Assembly (NCBI GenBank): GCA_002706335.1
Contig: PAKZ01000004.1
Coordinates: 1 to 46,887, forward strand
DNA: 46,887 nucleotides
Source: Ahrensia sp.
GTDB lineage: Bacteria; Pseudomonadota; Alphaproteobacteria; Rhizobiales; Rhizobiaceae
Direction of reading: 5' to 3'
The position numbers and the translations under genes are program-made. Positions 41,866 to 46,887 of the stretch are shown here, in pieces; the first letter of the stretch is position 1, and every line of letters begins with the position of its first letter. Below the pieces are notes generated by a model. The model had not been told where the DNA came from. It did no database searches and saw nothing but the letters and a program-made list of their open reading frames with translations.

Positions 41866-43665
41866 ATGCCGGATCGGAAGTTGCGCATAGGATGCGCGTC
41901 CGGCTTCTGGGGCGACACGCCGGAAGCCGTCGGGCAATTGGTGAGCAAGGGTGAGATCGACTATCTGGTGTTCGATTACCTGGCCGAGGTGACGATGTCG
42001 CTGATGGCGCGGGCGCGCGCCAAGACGCCGGAGGCGGGCTTCGCACCGGATTTCATCAAAGCGCTGACGCCATGGCTGGCCGAGATAAAGGCCAAGGGGA
42101 TCAAGGTGGTGGCCAATGCCGGCGGGGTGAACCCGCGCGGCTGCCGCGACGCGCTGGCCAGGGCGGCCGAGGCGGCGGGCGTCGACATCTCTATCGGCGT
42201 CGTGCTGGGCGACGACCTTCTGGACCGCGCGGACGAGATCCGCGCCCGCGGCGAGACAGAAATGTTCTCGGGCGCCGCCTTCCCCGGGGATGTCTGGAGC
42301 ATGAACGCCTATCTGGGCGCTCGCCCCATCGCGGTGGCGCTGGATGCGGGAGCCGAGATCGTGATCACGGGGCGCTGCGCCGACAGCGCGGTGGCGCTGG
42401 GCCCCTTGATGCATGAATTCGGCTGGAAGGATGACGATTGGGACAAGCTCAGCCAGGGCTCGCTGGCCGGCCACCTGATCGAATGCGGCCCGCAGGGCAC
42501 GGGGGGCAACTTCACCGACTGGAGGGACGTGCCCGGCTGGGACGACATGGGCATGCCCATCGTCGAGGTCTCCGAGGACGGCAGCTTCGTCATGACCAAG
42601 ACGCCGGACACAGGCGGCCTGGTGGTGCCCGGATCGGTCGGCGAGCAGATGCTCTACGAGATCGGCGATCCACGCGCCTACCTTCTGCCGGACGTGATCT
42701 GCGACTGGTCCGGGGTCACCCTGGAGCAGGTCGGCCCCGACCGGGTGCTGGTCAAGGGCGGCAGGGGGCTGGGGCGCACCGGCAGCTACAAAGTCTCGGC
42801 GACCCATGCCGACGGGTGGCGCGCCATCACTACGCTTACGCTTGCCGCTATCGACGCCCCCGCCAAGGCCGAGAGGGTTGCCGAGGCAATTCTGACACGC
42901 TGCCGCCGGATTTTCCGCGACAGGAACCTCGCTGATTTCCGGCAGGTCAGCGTCGAGGTGCTGGGCGCCGAGGCCGCCTATGGCGCCAATGCCCGGGCAC
43001 AGACGCGCGAGGTGGTGCTGAAGATCGGCGCGGTCCATGACGATCGCGACGCGCTGAATATCTTTGCCGGAGAAATCGCACCGATGGCGATTTCGACCGC
43101 GCAGGGTCTGACCGGGTTCTTCGCCGGACGGCCCAAGGTGCAGCCGGTGGTGCGGCTGTTCTCTTTCCTGATGGACAAGGCCGATACCCCCCTCGCGGTC
43201 GAGGTCGACGGCGCGGGTGTGCCCGTCGCCATCGCTGCCGAGGCGGTGCGCCTCGATCCGCCCGCGGCGCCGTCGGCGAAAGGCCGCAAGGCCGGTCCGG
43301 ACGCGGTCAAGGTGCGGCTGGTGGACTTGGCCTGGGGCCGCTCGGGCGACAAGGGGGACATCGCCAATATCGGCATCCTGGCGCGCAAGCCGGATTACCT
43401 GCCCTATATCCGCACCGCCCTGACCGAAGAGGTGGTGAAGGGCTACTTCGCACACCTCTGCAACGGAGTGGTCGAGCGTTTCGACCTGCCGGGCAGCAAT
43501 GCGCTGAACTTCCTGCTGCACGAGTCTCTGGGCGGCGGCGGTATCGCCTCGGTCCGCATCGATCCGCAAGGCAAGGGCTTCGCGCAGATGCTGCTCGACA
43601 TCGAAATCCCCGTGCCCGCCGATCTGGCCGCGCGCGACGGGCTGCGCCCCGCCAAGAGTGCGTGA
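41866..43665 (+). CDS. atuA: AtuA-family protein
   Basis: A 599-residue protein of the acyclic-terpene-utilisation AtuA family (DUF1446 domain plus a C-terminal ferredoxin-like AtuA domain). Evidence: RIGCASGFWGDTPEAV at the N-terminus, DYLVFDYLAEVTMSLMARA, VVANAGGVNPRGC, IVITGRCADSAVALGP, and the second domain from about 510 with VDLAWGRSGDKGDIANIG and LPGSNALNFLLHESLGGGG. AtuA is needed for citronellol/geraniol use in Pseudomonas, but its chemistry is unknown to me; its constant company with acyl-CoA carboxylases suggests a step on the carboxylated CoA ester. AGGAGAAAGAA precedes the ATG; the biotin carboxylase gene begins 10 bases after its stop. Confidence 0.9.
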   Translation: MPDRKLRIGCASGFWGDTPEAVGQLVSKGEIDYLVFDYLAEVTMSLMARARAKTPEAGFAPDFIKALTPWLAEIKAKGIKVVANAGGVNPRGCRDALARAAEAAGVDISIGVVLGDDLLDRADEIRARGETEMFSGAAFPGDVWSMNAYLGARPIAVALDAGAEIVITGRCADSAVALGPLMHEFGWKDDDWDKLSQGSLAGHLIECGPQGTGGNFTDWRDVPGWDDMGMPIVEVSEDGSFVMTKTPDTGGLVVPGSVGEQMLYEIGDPRAYLLPDVICDWSGVTLEQVGPDRVLVKGGRGLGRTGSYKVSATHADGWRAITTLTLAAIDAPAKAERVAEAILTRCRRIFRDRNLADFRQVSVEVLGAEAAYGANARAQTREVVLKIGAVHDDRDALNIFAGEIAPMAISTAQGLTGFFAGRPKVQPVVRLFSFLMDKADTPLAVEVDGAGVPVAIAAEAVRLDPPAAPSAKGRKAGPDAVKVRLVDLAWGRSGDKGDIANIGILARKPDYLPYIRTALTEEVVKGYFAHLCNGVVERFDLPGSNALNFLLHESLGGGGIASVRIDPQGKGFAQMLLDIEIPVPADLAARDGLRPAKSA

Positions 43666-43675
43666 AAGGAAAAAA

Positions 43676-45144
<1,469 letters not shown>

Positions 45145-45145
<1 letters not shown>

Positions 45146-45648
45146 TGCGCAGGATATTCCAGGTCGGCGGCGTCGAAGCCGAATGCTGGCTCATCCATGA
45201 TGGGAGCCGCTTTATCCTGAACACGCCCGATGGCGCGGTTCCCTGCCAGTTGGACGCAACGGGGGAGCCGGGCGGCCATGTCCTTCGGGCGCGGGGCGTC
45301 GTGCAAGAGCTGCGGCTCGCCGTCGGACCCGATTCGACCTTCGTGCACCTGAACGGTCGGGCGTACGAGATTGGGCGGGTCGATCCCGCTCGGCGTCTGG
45401 CCGGAAGCGATGGCGGCGCAGCAGATGACCGCATCGTGGCGCCGATGCCGGGGGTCGTCGTGTCGGTGGCGTTCAAACCCGGAGACGCTGTCAAGGAAGG
45501 GCAGCCCCTGCTGGTAATCGAAAGCATGAAGCTGGAGACCACCCTGTCCGCGCCGCGCGACGGCGTGATCGCCGAGATGCCATTTGCCGCCGGCGACAGT
45601 TTCGGGCTGAAGGCCGTCCTCGCCCAGTTGGCACCGGAGGAGAAGTGA
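45145..45648 (+). CDS. biotin carboxyl carrier protein
   Basis: A 167-residue carrier with a C-terminal biotinyl domain: [20 protein letters not shown] and the biotinylated Lys129 in [14 protein letters not shown]. The N-terminal 90 residues look like the BT-type interaction domain found between carboxylase and carrier in fused subunits ([14 protein letters not shown]), so this gene equals the C-terminal third of such a fused protein. GGAG lies six bases before ATG 45145, which overlaps the upstream TGA (TGATG); a GTG start at 45133 is less likely. The carboxyltransferase gene starts 2 bases after its stop. Confidence 0.88.
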
Positions 45649-45650
45649 CC

Positions 45651-46887
45651 ATGCGCCGGATTGAAAGCCAGATCGACACCAACGCGGCCGACTTCAAGGC
45701 CAATTTCGCCGCGATGTCAGAGCGGTTGAAAGAGTTCCACGCCCGCCAGCACGCGGCCCGCTACGAACGCCCGCAGCGCGACATCGAGCGTCTGGCCCGG
45801 CAGAACAAGCTGGGCGTGCGCGAGCGGCTGGAACTGCTGCTGGACCCCGGCACGCCGTTCCTGGAATTCTCGACCCTTGCCGCCTGCCGCGAATACGATG
45901 GCGCGGTACCCGGCGCTGCCGTCGTGACCGGCATCGGCATCGTGCAGGGGCGCGAGGTGGCTATCCACGCTAACGACGCCAGCGTTAAAGGCGGTGCCTG
46001 GTATCCGCATACCGTGAAAAAAATCGTGCGGCTTCTAGATGTCGCGCTGGAGAACCGTTTGCCTGTCATCCACATCTGCGACAGCGCGGGCGGCTTCCTG
46101 CCGCTCCAACATGGCGTCTTTCCCGACCGCTATTTGGGCGGACGGGTGTTCCGCAACCAGGTCAAGCTGAGCCAGGCCAATATTCCGCAGATCGCGGTGG
46201 TCGGCGGGCATTGCACCGCGGGCGGGGCCTATGTGCCGACGCTGAGCGACTATAACATTATCATCGAGGGCACCGGCGCCATCTTCCTGGGCGGGCCGCC
46301 GCTGGTGAAGGCCGCCACTGGCGAAGAGGTTGGCGTACAGGAGTTGGGCGGGGCGGTCATGCACACCTCGGTCTCGGGTACCGGTGATTATCGCGCGGCG
46401 ACCGAACAGCATGCCTTTTCTCTGGCCCGCGAGATTGTCAACCAATGGAAGCGGATGCCGAAAGCGGTCATCGAGACCGCGGCCTTCGAAGAGCCTTTCT
46501 ACGATCCGAAGGAGCTCTATGGTATCATCCCGAAGGACCGAAAAACCCAGTTCGACATGCGCGAGGTACTGGCGCGGATCGTGGATGGCTCACGCTTCCA
46601 CGAATATCAGCCGGATTACGGCACAACGCTTGTCTGTGGTTTCGCCCATATCTGGGGTTACAAGGTTGGGATCCTCGCCAATAACGGGGTGCTGTTCAAC
46701 GACAGCTCGCTGAAGGCCGCGCATTTCATGCAGCTTTGCAACCAGAACCGCACGCCACTGGTGTTCTTTCAGAACATCACCGGCTACATGGTCGGCCGCG
46801 AATACGAAGAACGCGGCATCGCCAAGGACGGCGCCAAGATGCTGATGGCGCAGGGCGGCTCGGTCGTGCCGAAGTTTCCCGTGATCG
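45651..46887 (+). CDS. acyl-CoA carboxylase carboxyltransferase subunit (3' end outside window)
   Basis: The frame from ATG 45651 (after GGAGGAGAAGTGACC) stays open for 412 codons to the window edge, so the last quarter or so of the gene is missing. It is a carboxyltransferase of the MCC/GCC type: KGGAWYPHTVKKIVRLLD, CDSAGGFLPLQHGVFPD, GGHCTAGGAYVPTL, GAIFLGGPPLVKAATGEEVG, LVCGFAHIWGYKVGILANNG and FFQNITGYMVGREYEERGIA. The GPPLVKAATGE and QNITG-x-MVG stretches resemble LiuB/AtuC more than the beta subunit at 19692 does (GPELTFAATGE, ADVNGFMVG). With the carboxylase and carrier upstream it forms a three-gene enzyme. Confidence 0.9.
   Translation, partial: MRRIESQIDTNAADFKANFAAMSERLKEFHARQHAARYERPQRDIERLARQNKLGVRERLELLLDPGTPFLEFSTLAACREYDGAVPGAAVVTGIGIVQGREVAIHANDASVKGGAWYPHTVKKIVRLLDVALENRLPVIHICDSAGGFLPLQHGVFPDRYLGGRVFRNQVKLSQANIPQIAVVGGHCTAGGAYVPTLSDYNIIIEGTGAIFLGGPPLVKAATGEEVGVQELGGAVMHTSVSGTGDYRAATEQHAFSLAREIVNQWKRMPKAVIETAAFEEPFYDPKELYGIIPKDRKTQFDMREVLARIVDGSRFHEYQPDYGTTLVCGFAHIWGYKVGILANNGVLFNDSSLKAAHFMQLCNQNRTPLVFFQNITGYMVGREYEERGIAKDGAKMLMAQGGSVVPKFPVI

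Overview
The window is GC-rich with dense, closely packed operons and many ATGA/TGATG overlaps. Protein similarities (LivFGHM-type transporter with an embedded acyl-CoA ligase, AtuA-family protein, BadH-like dehydrogenase) suggest an alphaproteobacterium, plausibly of the Rhodobacterales. That placement is inference from gene content only. No rRNA, tRNA or CRISPR array was seen.

Almost everything here is acyl-CoA catabolism. There are six acyl-CoA dehydrogenases, four crotonase-fold enzymes, four short-chain dehydrogenases (SDRs), four AMP-forming acyl-CoA ligases (one broken), three PaaI-type thioesterases, a thiolase, a class III CoA-transferase, an HMG-CoA-lyase-family enzyme, a citrate-synthase-fold lyase, a MaoC/HTD2-like hydratase (frameshifted), an FeS flavoprotein dienoyl-CoA-reductase-like enzyme, and two complete biotin-dependent carboxylases of different architecture.

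Layout. 1-631: IS630-family transposase remnant. 644-3870 (-): dehydrogenase, thiolase and crotonase, divergent from a CoA-transferase (3984-5093, +). 5110-12864 (-): branched-chain-amino-acid-type ABC importer (LivG, H, M, binding protein, LivF) with an acyl-CoA ligase inside, an SDR at the end and a 30-residue leader ORF in front. 12987-25842 (-): an eleven-gene run with three dehydrogenases, hydratase, ligase, carboxylase, HMG-CoA-lyase-like and citryl-CoA-lyase-like genes. 25937-29515 (+): dienoyl-CoA-reductase-like enzyme and a nonsense-mutated ligase. 29597-34460 (-): thioesterase, AraC regulator, NmrA-like protein, ligase, BadH-like SDR. 34593-35954 (+): a regulator made of two complete TetR proteins fused head to tail. 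35943-40925 (-): two isovaleryl-CoA-dehydrogenase-like paralogues, SDR, crotonase, two thioesterases. 41061-46887 (+, runs off the end): crotonase, AtuA and a three-subunit carboxylase.

The unifying observation is a palindrome, TCTAAC-N4-GTTAGA, found once in each of four intergenic regions that start the main operons, including the one between the tandem TetR gene and the BadH-like gene. I propose that the tandem TetR controls this whole island. The gene set fits uptake, CoA activation, beta-oxidation, carboxylation of a beta-methyl-branched enoyl-CoA and final C-C cleavage of an isoprenoid or alicyclic carboxylic acid. The exact substrate cannot be read from the sequence.
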